Assembly (NCBI RefSeq): GCF_001510665.1
Contig: NZ_LMTI01000005.1
Coordinates: 170,583 to 234,582, forward strand
From: Bacillus sp. FJAT-27445
GTDB lineage: Bacteria > Bacillota > Bacilli > Bacillales > Cytobacillaceae
Direction of reading: 5' to 3'
Length of the DNA: 64,000 nucleotides
Under the pieces are notes generated by a model. That model ran no database searches. It saw nothing but the letters and a program-made list of their open reading frames with translations, and was not told where the DNA came from. A program made the translations under genes and the position numbers. Of this stretch, positions 25,685 through 33,945 are shown in pieces; position 1 is the first letter of the stretch; each line of letters starts with the position of its first letter.

Positions 25685-26311
25685 GTGAATGTATTTTTAA
25701 AACGTATATGGACGTTCATTGTTGTAGTAAGTGTTTTTTCATTATTATGGTTTCTCCTTGGTACAACGGCCAACTTCCAAAGATACTTTGATTTAGTTGA
25801 TACCGTTTTTCTAATCTATTTTTGGTTTCCAAACCTTGTATTAACAATAGCATTGGCGTTTTTTCTGAGCAAAGGTTGGATGCCCGCTAGCTGGAAAGGC
25901 TATTTAGGTATATTTTCAGGTTTAATACTGGCTTTAGTACTTTCTCTAATCTTAATAAAAAATGTAAATACGCATGGGTGGTTAACCGAAACGATTAGAA
26001 GCGATACATTAAAAATTACCGTAGATAAAAAATATGAATATAGGTTAGAATTGATTAATTTATTCCAACGAAATAGCCGTGCGGAGCTATATGTGAAAAC
26101 TATCAATTCCAGCGAAGTTATTAAAATTCCAGTAGATATTGATACTAAAGAAATTTCGGGTATTTGGACCGATAATGAAGTAAATTGGGTTCTAATGGAA
26201 CCCAAGGGGAATTCTGATCGTTATATCCTGACTACCACTGAAGAACTAGGAATTCCTGAAGAAAAGTTTGAAATAAATATACCCAAGGCTACTTCCAAAA
26301 GGTTGAAGTAG
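25685..26311 (+). CDS. Hypothetical membrane protein with C-terminal soluble domain
   Basis: About 208 residues. Three membrane segments occupy the first half: WTFIVVVSVFSLLWFLLG, VFLIYFWFPNLVLTIALAFFL and LGIFSGLILALVLSLILI. They are followed by a soluble beta-rich domain of about 100 residues (YRLELINLFQRNSRAELYV and later strands). GTG 25685 is chosen because AGGAGG at 25673-25678 directly abuts the in-frame ATG 25679. No family is recognised. It is AT-rich like the rest of the island. Confidence 0.65.
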   Translation: MNVFLKRIWTFIVVVSVFSLLWFLLGTTANFQRYFDLVDTVFLIYFWFPNLVLTIALAFFLSKGWMPASWKGYLGIFSGLILALVLSLILIKNVNTHGWLTETIRSDTLKITVDKKYEYRLELINLFQRNSRAELYVKTINSSEVIKIPVDIDTKEISGIWTDNEVNWVLMEPKGNSDRYILTTTEELGIPEEKFEINIPKATSKRLK

Positions 26312-26445
26312 GAGGGGTTAACTCTGCTATGTGGTTGAGAAGTGTTGTGTATTTCTAAAAAGAAACAAACCTAATGTTAATGTGCCGAATATAGATTATA
26401 TAGATAATTTATTTAGTCACCAAAAGATTGAAATGAGGAAGAGAA

Positions 26446-26796
26446 ATGAATGAAGTTTTTGTTCAATCACTTTATAAGTCTATAGTTAAAGAGAACCTTC
26501 AATTATACAAAGATTTGTATGAAACAACCATTATTACTCCTAAAACAGATGAATATTGGAAACAGTCAATTGCTTTTTACAATAGTTTAAGTCAAGACAA
26601 TAAAGATACTTTACTGAAAATAATTGAACAAACCATGATTGACACCATTTCAAATATGTTAGGTGTCATCGATGGAAGCTCAACTTTAAAAGAAGGTCCA
26701 TTTGAGCCGAAATTACTTCTTAATTCTAACGATACAAAAGGGGAATTGCAGAATTTGTTTTTAGAATTCATAGAAGAAAAAAATAGCCACAACTAA
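26446..26796 (+). CDS. Hypothetical protein, immunity-like
   Basis: A 116-residue, acidic, mainly helical protein starting MNEVFVQSLYKSIVKENLQ. A conserved-looking core reads MLGVIDGSSTL and DTKGELQNLFLEFIEE. ATG 26446 is preceded by GAGGAAGAG. No domain can be named. Size, acidity, own ribosome site and company of other small unrelated genes fit an orphan immunity protein, which is inference only. Confidence 0.65.
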   Translation: MNEVFVQSLYKSIVKENLQLYKDLYETTIITPKTDEYWKQSIAFYNSLSQDNKDTLLKIIEQTMIDTISNMLGVIDGSSTLKEGPFEPKLLLNSNDTKGELQNLFLEFIEEKNSHN

Positions 26797-26848
26797 CCGG
26801 ATTTTTAATAACCCCCGTATCCTTATTATATATATGGAGTGCCTTTCT

Positions 26849-27213
26849 ATGAATGAAAATAAACAAGCAATTGATTTTTTGGGACAAGTTTTAATGGAAA
26901 GGATTAGAGACGAGGCGATAGATGAATGGGAAAGAATATTCCGATGCAAGATGCGATCATGAGTCGAAAAAAATAATTGATTCATTGAGATTGCTAACTC
27001 CTGAACAAATACAGTCTATTATTAACTTATTTCCTAATATTGTTGCCAACGTTACATCATCTTTTATGGACACTAGAACAAGAAGAGAGCATAAATGTAT
27101 TTGTTAAAAATGAAGAAAACAAGGTTTTAAATATCCGAGGAATTAGTAATGGCCTGGCTGGAGAGTTATATACAGAAGATGGATGGATATCACGCTTTAG
27201 TAAGAAATTGTAG
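26849..27213 (+). pseudogene. Frameshifted small gene
   Basis: Three overlapping frames join into one protein-like sequence of about 120 residues. The first reads MNENKQAIDFLGQVLMERIRD up to EWERIF, then the frame closes at a TGA (26960). The second carries SKKIIDSLRLLTPEQIQSII and FPNIVANV. The third carries LLWTLEQEESINVFV and ends GELYTEDGWISRFSKKL at 27213. Two frame changes, near 26935-26955 and 27055-27065, are needed. The pieces lie in natural order and all look coding, so a decayed gene is more likely than three separate ones. Confidence 0.6.
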
Positions 27214-27248
27214 AAGATCATCACCAGCCTTTTAAAAGGAGGGCTATT

Positions 27249-27608
27249 TTGGGAATCTATTTTGATAATTTGGATGATGTATATTCCGCCCCTAATTTTG
27301 AAATCAAAAAAGGTTCTCAAATATTATTGTACATGTATTTCGATGGAAGCCTAAAGGATTTTGATGATCCCATTTTTGGAACCAAAGAAATGTTGGATTG
27401 GTGGGCGTATGATAGTGAAAATGGAAAGAGGAAAAGACCTTTAAAGCTTATTAATTATGCAGGTTATGAAAACTGGTTTAAAGCCGAATTGTTATTCGTT
27501 AAAAAAAGTCAAAATATTGATGAACTTAAACTTCTAATTCAAGACTTAATGGATGTTTATAATATTGAGGGACTTAGAGTTAAAAAATGTGAAGTAACCC
27601 CTTCTTAA
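27249..27608 (+). CDS. Hypothetical protein, immunity-like
   Basis: A 119-residue protein rich in aromatic and acidic residues: MGIYFDNLDDVYSAPNFEI, LLYMYFDGSLKDFDDPIF, MLDWWAYDSENG, then INYAGYENWFKAEL. The start is TTG 27249, six bases after AAAAGGAGGG. No family is recognised with confidence. The alternating aromatic strands and acidic loops resemble small toxin-immunity folds, but nothing here proves it. Confidence 0.65.
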   Translation: MGIYFDNLDDVYSAPNFEIKKGSQILLYMYFDGSLKDFDDPIFGTKEMLDWWAYDSENGKRKRPLKLINYAGYENWFKAELLFVKKSQNIDELKLLIQDLMDVYNIEGLRVKKCEVTPS

Positions 27609-27682
27609 TAATCTCATGTAACTAGGGCAAAAAATGCGTATTTTTCCTCTGAATTAGCCGAATTTAGAAAGAAGTTGAGTAT

Positions 27683-28222
27683 ATGGATTATAGGAAACTA
27701 AGTAAGGAAATGTCGTACGCTTTACGCCATGCTCCTTGGGAATATGAGTTGGAACTGGATAATGACGGCTGGGTGAGTGTAGAACAAGTTTTAAATGCAC
27801 TGCAACATAATTCAGAGTGGGTTTCGATTAACGAAAGTGATTTGAGAAAAATGATTGAGGTTTCCGATAAAGAAAGGCATCAAATCCAGAATGGCAGGAT
27901 AAGAGCATTATACGGGCATTCAGTGCCGCAAAAAATATTAAAAAAAGAGGGGAACCCTCCTCCAATTTTATTTCATGGAACAGCTAGACGAATAGTTGAC
28001 GATATTTTCTCCAATGGGCTTCAACCAATGGCAAGGCAGTATGTACATTTATCAATTGATGTTGAAACTGCGAATTTAGTTGGAAAACGTAAAGATTCAA
28101 ATCCAGTAATACTAAAGGTGAATTCCGTTGAGGCTTTAATGGAAGGGATAAAGTTTTATCAAGGAAATAATGATATATGGCTGGCAGATAGTATTCCTCC
28201 TAAGTTCATAAGTGTGGATTAG
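27683..28222 (+). CDS. kptA: RNA 2'-phosphotransferase KptA (Tpt1 family)
   Basis: A 179-residue protein matching the Tpt1/KptA family along its length. The N-terminal winged-helix lobe begins KLSKEMSYALRHAP (Arg15-His16) and contains DGWVSVEQVLNAL. The catalytic lobe has GRIRALYGHS (R72, R74, H79), ILFHGT (H98-T100) and QYVHLS. These are the Arg/His residues that bind the RNA 2'-phosphate and NAD+. KptA moves an internal RNA 2'-phosphate to NAD+; its bacterial substrate is unknown. In the second motif Tyr77 stands where many family members have Gln. It lies in the AT-rich island as a single gene. Confidence 0.88.
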   Translation: MDYRKLSKEMSYALRHAPWEYELELDNDGWVSVEQVLNALQHNSEWVSINESDLRKMIEVSDKERHQIQNGRIRALYGHSVPQKILKKEGNPPPILFHGTARRIVDDIFSNGLQPMARQYVHLSIDVETANLVGKRKDSNPVILKVNSVEALMEGIKFYQGNNDIWLADSIPPKFISVD

Positions 28223-28258
28223 ATGCTTAAACCTTGATCGGCTGGATGTTTTATAGAT

Positions 28259-28558
28259 TTAATGTTTCTTGAGGAAAGCCTTTATAATTCTTTCCCTTAT
28301 TAGATAGAATAGTGAAATAATCAGTAGTATCCTGCTAATAGAAGGTATAACTGCAAATAGAATATCTGAAAAAAAGTCTATTATAGTACTTTGAAATCCT
28401 GCAGCATTAACAGAAAGAATGAATATAAACGTATAAATTGGTGCTATTGCTATTATTGCCGAAAATATTGACCATTTGATTTTTTTTAACAAAATAAAAA
28501 TTATAGTTGCACTAACTGCTAAAATAAAATCCCATGATGCACTTCCAATTCCGAACAT
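28259..28558 (-). CDS. Hypothetical membrane protein
   Basis: A 99-residue protein with three hydrophobic segments (FILAVSATIIFILL, WSIFSAIIAIAPIYTFIFIL and ISRILLIISLFYLI) and a basic tail IKAFLKKH. ATG 28558 is preceded by GGGAGG at seven bases; six further codons upstream are open but lie on that site. It is the only minus-strand gene of the island and has no recognised family. Confidence 0.6.
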   Translation of the reverse strand: MFGIGSASWDFILAVSATIIFILLKKIKWSIFSAIIAIAPIYTFIFILSVNAAGFQSTIIDFFSDILFAVIPSISRILLIISLFYLIRERIIKAFLKKH

Positions 28559-28701
28559 AATCTTGCCTCCCATCAATGTTAATTATCTGCGTGATCAATA
28601 TTTGGTAGGGCTTTTTATACTCATCTACAAGACAATATATAAAAGTTTTATCCAGAAATGAAATTTGTGAAGGTCCACAAGGAATGTTGGGAGAGAATCA
28701 A

Positions 28702-29064
28702 GTGAAACTTATTGGGAGTAAAACAGAACAAGAAATTAGGAAACTTCTAATTAAATCTAATGAGTTACTTTTTAAAAGTGAAGAGGAAAGAAGGCTCTTA
28801 GAAGTAATAAAAAGTTCTTGCCCAGAAATGATTACGGCATATATCCTGCATTGGATACCAGAACAAGGTGAAGATATTTATAAAATCTTAATAAATGATA
28901 GCATTATAGCAGTAATTGAACTAGACCGTAATAATTTCGAGTTGGAACCGAAAGTCGAAACATTAACAATATCTCAGTATTTAAAGGGACTTAGTAAGCA
29001 AAATCGAATTAAATTGGCTGTTGCGCTTGATTTAGCGAAACAAGACTTAAAAGATAAATACTAA
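28702..29064 (+). CDS. Hypothetical protein
   Basis: A 120-residue protein starting (GTG 28702, after GGAGAG) MKLIGSKTEQEIRKLLIKSN when the start is read as Met. The middle reads MITAYILHWIPEQGEDIY and ILINDSIIAVIELDR, then ISQYLKGLSKQNRIKLAVAL. The mix of a short helical N terminus, a central beta hairpin with a bound-ligand-like loop and a helical C terminus is protein-like, but no family is named. A terminator follows; this closes the accessory island. Confidence 0.65.
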   Translation: MKLIGSKTEQEIRKLLIKSNELLFKSEEERRLLEVIKSSCPEMITAYILHWIPEQGEDIYKILINDSIIAVIELDRNNFELEPKVETLTISQYLKGLSKQNRIKLAVALDLAKQDLKDKY

Positions 29065-29068
29065 TTGA

Positions 29069-29108
29069 ACCTTGAACGGCTGAATGCCTTTCAAGGTTTT
29101 TATTTTTG
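29069..29108 (+). terminator. Terminator at the right end of the accessory island
   Basis: Stem CCTTGAA/TTCAAGG with a 13-base loop followed by TTTTTATTTTTG. Confidence 0.65.
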
Positions 29109-29233
29109 ATTAGGTACTGTCTTAAGGAATCACGTAAGCCTTCTATGTGAAGCCTTAAACAAGAAACATGAAAAAGTTTGTTTTTTTGAGTATAGTAAAT
29201 ACTAGGGAAATCAGCGATAATGGGGTGGATTGA

Positions 29234-29968
29234 ATGAAATTGACGGTTATTGGCTTCTGGGGCGGCTACCCTAAGAAAAATGGCGCGAGCACTGGCTATT
29301 TGCTTGAGCATGATGGCTTTAAGCTTCTTATTGATTGCGGCAGCGGCGTTTTGGCAAAGATGCAAAATGTGGTTCAGCCCGAGGAATTGGACGCGGTTAT
29401 CCTTTCCCACTATCATCCGGACCATATTGCCGATATCGGTGTTCTATACCATGCGAGGCTGATCCAGGGATTTCTTAAAGGAAAGCTCCCTGTGCTCCCG
29501 ATTTATGGCCATACGCAGGACGAAGCTGAATTCAAAAAGCTTACCCATGATGGCGTGACAAAAGGTATCGCCTACAAACCGAACGCGGGCCTCAAGCTTG
29601 GGCCCTTCGACATTTCTTTCCTAAAAACAGTCCATCCGGTACCGTGTTATGCGATGCGTTTCGAAGCGGGCGGAAAATCCGTTGTGTATACGGCGGACAC
29701 AGCCTTCAAGGAGGAGCTTGTTCCGTTCAGCAAAAATGCGGATGTGCTGCTATGCGAATGCAATTTTTACGCGAATCAGTCCGGTCAGGGCGCGGGCCAT
29801 ATGACGAGCACCGAAGCAGGCCGCCTCGCGGAGAATGCTGGGGTCGGCGAGTTGATACTAACCCATCTGCCGCATTACGGGAATGTCGAACAGCTCGTGG
29901 ATGAGGCATCAAAGGAATGCGCCGGCAAAGTCCGTCTTGCAGAAGAATTCATGGAAATTAAATTGTAA
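29234..29968 (+). CDS. yhfI: MBL-fold metallohydrolase YhfI
   Basis: A 244-residue metallo-beta-lactamase-fold enzyme of the RNase Z-like subgroup. The metal ligands are in SHYHPDHIADIG (HxHxDH, about residues 57-68), the later His in KTVHPVPCYAMRFE, YTADTAF (Asp) and the terminal LTHLPHYG. Length equals that of B. subtilis YhfI, and the neighbour lplJ is the same. The substrate is unknown; phosphodiesterase or nuclease activity is typical of the fold. The codon use returns to core type here after the AT-rich island. Confidence 0.9.
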   Translation: MKLTVIGFWGGYPKKNGASTGYLLEHDGFKLLIDCGSGVLAKMQNVVQPEELDAVILSHYHPDHIADIGVLYHARLIQGFLKGKLPVLPIYGHTQDEAEFKKLTHDGVTKGIAYKPNAGLKLGPFDISFLKTVHPVPCYAMRFEAGGKSVVYTADTAFKEELVPFSKNADVLLCECNFYANQSGQGAGHMTSTEAGRLAENAGVGELILTHLPHYGNVEQLVDEASKECAGKVRLAEEFMEIKL

Positions 29969-30059
29969 TGACCTTGGCGGGAAATTTTTCATGCTGGCTT
30001 GCCTTATTAAGAAGCAGTGAGGAAAAACCGTGAGTCAAGAGAGAAAAGGGGAATGGATT

Positions 30060-31049
30060 ATGCTGTTTATTGACAACAAAGGAATTACCGATCCGCGCAT
30101 CAATTTGGCAATCGAGGAATATGCGCTGAAAAACCTTGATATCGACCAGACTTATTTACTTTTTTACATAAACGAGCCATCCATCATAATCGGTAAAAAT
30201 CAGAATACGGTTGAGGAAATCAATACGGATTATGTCGAGGAGAACGGCATCCATGTCGTCCGCAGGCTATCTGGCGGCGGTGCGGTTTATCACGATTTGG
30301 GCAACCTGAATTTCAGCTTTATTACGAAGGATGACGGCGAAAGCTTCCATAACTTCAAGAAATTCACGGAGCCAGTGGTAGCAGCGCTCGCAAGGCTGGG
30401 CGTTAATGCCGAATTAAGCGGCAGGAACGATATCGTGGCCGAGGGGCGAAAAATTTCCGGCAACGCCCAATTTTCAACAAAGGGCAGGATGTTCAGCCAC
30501 GGCACACTGCTGCTCGATTCCGAAATTGATGCGGTCGTTTCTGCGCTGAGGGTTAAACAGGACAAGATTGAATCAAAAGGAATCAAGTCGATCCGCAGCC
30601 GGGTTGCCAATATTTCCGAGTTCCTTGATAGGAAAATTAGCATGGAGGAATTCCGTTCCCTGCTCCTGAAATATATCTTCGATGGAGTAGAAGATATTCC
30701 CGAATACGTCCTGACAGAAAACGACTGGGAAAAAATCCATGCAATATCGAAGGAACGCTACCAGAATTGGGACTGGAACTATGGGAAGTCACCGAAATTC
30801 AACCTGCACCGTACACGCCGTTTCCCTATTGGGTCCATTGATGTAAGGCTTGAAGTGGAAAAGGGTATTATTGAAAACTGCAAGATTTACGGCGACTTTT
30901 TTGGAGTCGGTGAGATTGCTGAAATTGAGGAAAAATTAAAAGGCATCCGCTATGACCGCTCTGAAATCGACCGCGCGCTTGAGGGCGTTGACATCAAGCA
31001 CTATTTTGGGAATGTCACAAAAGAAGAGTTTCTCGAGCTCGTTTATTAA
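30060..31049 (+). CDS. lplJ: Lipoate-protein ligase LplJ
   Basis: A 329-residue ligase that activates free lipoate with ATP and attaches it to E2 or GcvH lipoyl domains. The family motifs are RRLSGGGAVYHDLGNLNFSF (about residues 70-89) and the lysine-containing FSTKGRMFSHGTLL; the C-terminal accessory domain of Lpl proteins is present (GVGEIAEIEEKLKGI). ATG 30060 is chosen, with AAAAGGGGA ahead. A terminator follows. Order yhfI-lplJ-yhfL matches B. subtilis. Confidence 0.95.
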   Translation: MLFIDNKGITDPRINLAIEEYALKNLDIDQTYLLFYINEPSIIIGKNQNTVEEINTDYVEENGIHVVRRLSGGGAVYHDLGNLNFSFITKDDGESFHNFKKFTEPVVAALARLGVNAELSGRNDIVAEGRKISGNAQFSTKGRMFSHGTLLLDSEIDAVVSALRVKQDKIESKGIKSIRSRVANISEFLDRKISMEEFRSLLLKYIFDGVEDIPEYVLTENDWEKIHAISKERYQNWDWNYGKSPKFNLHRTRRFPIGSIDVRLEVEKGIIENCKIYGDFFGVGEIAEIEEKLKGIRYDRSEIDRALEGVDIKHYFGNVTKEEFLELVY

Positions 31050-31060
31050 TTGAAAATCCA

Positions 31061-31092
31061 AGCCTCCGCCAGGGTGATGGCGGAGGTTTTTG
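31061..31092 (+). terminator. Terminator of lplJ
   Basis: Perfect stem CCTCCGCC/GGCGGAGG, eight-base loop, five T. Confidence 0.88.
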
Positions 31093-31126
31093 TCGTTTTA
31101 AAGTGGGGTGGAATCCACGGTAAAAC

Positions 31127-31155
31127 TTGAGACGGGACCCCTTATTCTCTATAAT
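31127..31155 (+). promoter_or_regulatory. SigA-type promoter of the yhfL-like gene
   Basis: TTGAGA (31127-31132) and a perfect TATAAT (31150-31155) are separated by exactly 17 bases, 72 bases before the TTG start and just after the lplJ terminator. Confidence 0.75.
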
Positions 31156-31227
31156 GAATTTAGAATATTTTTAATTTTGTAGGCGATTGAATGGAAGGTC
31201 GGTTCACGCCTAAAGGGGGAGATGGAG

Positions 31228-32790
31228 TTGAACTTATCGTCCAAGCTTCACGAAACGGCGCAAGCATTGCCCGAAAAACCAGCCTATTATTTTATGGGAA
31301 AAGAAACATCTTACGGGGAACTGGACGCCGCCATCACGAAGTTTGCATCCGGGCTTGAGCAGCTGGGGATCAAAAAAGGGGACCATATCGCCCTTCTTCT
31401 CGGAAACTCGCCGTACTTTGTCATCAGCCTGTATGGCGCCTTGAGGATGGGTGCCACTGTCATACCAGTCAATCCTATCTACAGTCCTGACGAAATCGGC
31501 TATATCTTGAATAACGGGGATGTAAAGGCAGTTGTCACGCTAGATCTGCTTCTCCCGCTAGCCGAAAAATCTCATCGTCAACTCCCAAAGATCGAACATT
31601 ATATTATCTGTGATTCCAATCAGCCTGAAGCTGCCGGAATGAACAAAGAAGAATTTACGATTTACCCAAAAATGAAGGCGTTTACAGACGTGCTCGCTGC
31701 AGGCCGGCTTGATTACATCGGGCCGGAACTCCTGGAAGATGAAACTGCCGTCATTCTCTATACTTCGGGAACTACAGGAAAGCCGAAGGGCGCGATGCTG
31801 ACGCATAAGAACCTATACAGCAACGCCATTGATATTGGCACGTATTTGAATATGGATGAGAACGACAGGATGATTACAGTCCTGCCGATGTTCCATGTCT
31901 TCTGTTTGACGGTCTGCTTGAACGCTCCTTTGATGACGGGCGCGACGATGCTGATCCTTCCTAGATTCAACCCTAAGGATGTTTTTGATATGGCCAGGGA
32001 ACAGGGGGCGACGATTTTTGCCGGTGTTCCGACAATGTACAATTTCCTTTATCAATATGAAGCTGGTAATCCGGAAGATTTCAAGACGATACGGGTATGT
32101 GCATCCGGAGGAGCCTCCATGCCTGTCGCTTTGCTTCTGAATTTTGAGAAAAAGTTCAATGTCCGGATTTCTGAAGGATATGGGCTGTCCGAAGCCTCCC
32201 CGGTTACGTGCTTCAATCCGCTTGACCGGGAAAGGAAGCCAGGTTCGATCGGCCTATCGATTGTGAATGTGGAAAACATAGTTGTCGATGAGCTTGGTGA
32301 GGAAGTTCCGCCTGGGCAGGTTGGTGAGCTGATTGTCCGCGGCCCAAACGTCATGAAAGGGTATTACAAAATGCCAGAGGAAACTGCCGCAACGATACGT
32401 GACAGCTGGCTGTACACAGGGGACCTGGCGAGGATGGATGACGAAGGGTATTTTTACATCGTCGACAGGAAAAAGGATATGGTCATTGTCGGCGGCTACA
32501 ATGTGTACCCGCGCGAGGTGGAGGAAGTGCTATACGACCATGCGGACATTATTGAGGCCGCGGTCGTCGGCATTCCGGATCCTGATTTCGGCGAAGCGGT
32601 CGTAGCCTACGCAGTTTCGAAAAACCCGGAATTAACGGAAAGGGAATTACTTGCCTATTGCGATGAACGGCTTGCGAAATATAAAGTGCCGTTGAGGATC
32701 GAATTCCTCGAAGAATTGCCTAAGAATACGACTGGGAAAATTTTGCGGAGGGCGCTTAGGTCGCAGGTTATTGAAGCCGCAAAGCAGTAG
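31228..32790 (+). CDS. yhfL: Long-chain acyl-CoA synthetase YhfL
   Basis: A 520-residue AMP-forming acyl-CoA ligase. The ATP-binding P-loop is [14 protein letters not shown] near residue 174-187; other core motifs are [24 protein letters not shown] and the catalytic-lysine tail [11 protein letters not shown]. It activates fatty acids with ATP and CoA for degradation or lipid use. TTG 31228 is preferred over ATG 31222 because it has the proper distance to AAAGGGGGAG and matches the start of B. subtilis YhfL. A crotonase gene follows, which suggests a fatty-acid role for both. Confidence 0.93.
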   Translation: MNLSSKLHETAQALPEKPAYYFMGKETSYGELDAAITKFASGLEQLGIKKGDHIALLLGNSPYFVISLYGALRMGATVIPVNPIYSPDEIGYILNNGDVKAVVTLDLLLPLAEKSHRQLPKIEHYIICDSNQPEAAGMNKEEFTIYPKMKAFTDVLAAGRLDYIGPELLEDETAVILYTSGTTGKPKGAMLTHKNLYSNAIDIGTYLNMDENDRMITVLPMFHVFCLTVCLNAPLMTGATMLILPRFNPKDVFDMAREQGATIFAGVPTMYNFLYQYEAGNPEDFKTIRVCASGGASMPVALLLNFEKKFNVRISEGYGLSEASPVTCFNPLDRERKPGSIGLSIVNVENIVVDELGEEVPPGQVGELIVRGPNVMKGYYKMPEETAATIRDSWLYTGDLARMDDEGYFYIVDRKKDMVIVGGYNVYPREVEEVLYDHADIIEAAVVGIPDPDFGEAVVAYAVSKNPELTERELLAYCDERLAKYKVPLRIEFLEELPKNTTGKILRRALRSQVIEAAKQ

Positions 32791-32932
32791 AGTTGTAGCG
32801 GCAAATTGGATCATCGCCGTTCAATTGATAGGAAAATTATTTAATAGAAAAGCAGTTTAAACAATATGGTGGAAAGGGGCAGGCTGCCGTTGTCTGCCCC
32901 TTGCCAATGCCAACTTGGAGGGAATGTGGACG

Positions 32933-33709
32933 ATGGACCAAATTTTATTTGAACAAAAAGGACATATCGGAATCATCACGATCAACAGACCGGAAGTGAT
33001 GAATGCATTCAATTATGATACTTTGGTCAGGCTACAGGAAGTTGTAGAAGAAGTGAGTGAAAACAACGATGTGCGGGTCGTGATATTTACTGGTGCCGGT
33101 GAAAAAGCGTTCAGTGTCGGTGCGGATTTAAAGGAAAGAAAGACGTTGACGATTGAGCAGGTGCTTCGGAATGTAGGGAAAATCAGCGAGGTATTCAACC
33201 TTGTCGACCTGATGCCGCAGCCGACCATTGCGGCCATCAACGGATTCTGTTTCGGGGGCGGGATGGAGCTGGCTCTCGCCTGCGATTTCCGGATTGCTGA
33301 GGAGGGGATCCAGCTTGGCCTAACCGAAACAAGCCTGGCCATCATTCCAGGTGCTGGCGGGACTCAGCGGCTGCCAAGGCTTATTGGCCAGGCGAAAGCA
33401 CTGGAACTGATTCTTGGCGCTCATAGGCTGACTGCCGGAGAAGCGAACAAGTACGGTTTGCTGACGCGGATTGCTGGCGAGGGCAGGGCGATGGAACTTA
33501 GCCTTGAAATTGCCGGCAAGCTGTTGAACAACGGCCCAATTGCCCTACGCCAGGCAAAGCTTGCGATTAAAAAGGGAATGGAAACCGATTTGCTAACTGG
33601 ATTGAAAATCGAGCGGCAGGCGTATGAAGGATTGATCCACACTGAAGACCGGGTTGAGGCGCTTGAAGCTTTCAGTGAAAAAAGGATGCCGAATTTCAGG
33701 GGGAAATAA
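32933..33709 (+). CDS. Enoyl-CoA hydratase/isomerase family protein
   Basis: A 258-residue crotonase. The oxyanion-hole segments are AFSVGADLKERK and NGFCFGGGMELALACDFR; the catalytic-glutamate region LGLTETSLAIIPGAGGTQRLPR is complete, with the two Glu/Gly positions expected of a true hydratase. ATG 32933 follows GGAGGG. It is not closely similar to the crotonase at 1.2 kb, which lacks the GAGGTQRL block. Its place 140 bases after the acyl-CoA synthetase suggests a shared fatty-acid degradation role. Confidence 0.9.
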   Translation: MDQILFEQKGHIGIITINRPEVMNAFNYDTLVRLQEVVEEVSENNDVRVVIFTGAGEKAFSVGADLKERKTLTIEQVLRNVGKISEVFNLVDLMPQPTIAAINGFCFGGGMELALACDFRIAEEGIQLGLTETSLAIIPGAGGTQRLPRLIGQAKALELILGAHRLTAGEANKYGLLTRIAGEGRAMELSLEIAGKLLNNGPIALRQAKLAIKKGMETDLLTGLKIERQAYEGLIHTEDRVEALEAFSEKRMPNFRGK

Positions 33710-33760
33710 GCGTATGGCGGGCGGCTTAAAGTGGTTGCTGCCGGCTATATCTTTGGGTTC

Positions 33761-33855
33761 TCAAGACCGTTTCGTTTGATTGGAATAGTCAAAACGGTCA
33801 TGACAGAGGTGCTCAAGACCCTTTCACTAGAATGTAAAGGTCAAAACGGTCTTGA
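33761..33855 (+). repeat. Tandem 52-nt hairpin repeat, locus 2 (two units)
   Basis: Units start at 33761 and 33813, again 52 bases apart. The stems are TCAAGACC/GGTCATGA and TCAAGACC/GGTCTTGA, each around exactly 27 bases ending TCAAAAC, with a 9-base linker. Compared with locus 1 the loop length, linker length and terminal CAAAAC are the same, while the stem has changed on both arms (AAGACA/TGTCTT to AAGACC/GGTCTT). Orientation is opposite to locus 1. It lies between two convergent genes. Confidence 0.75.
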
Positions 33856-33892
33856 CCAATTCTAAAAGTCCATGAAAATGCAGGTTTCATTG

Positions 33893-33930
33893 AAAAAGAG
33901 CCAGCTGCTCCATCAAAGCTGGCTCTTTCC
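33893..33930. terminator. Bidirectional terminator between the crotonase and mupG
   Basis: An 11-bp stem AAAGAGCCAGC/GCTGGCTCTTT with a 12-base loop; A-rich on the left and T-rich on the right. Confidence 0.8.
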
Positions 33931-33945
33931 TGTTTGAAAAATCCC

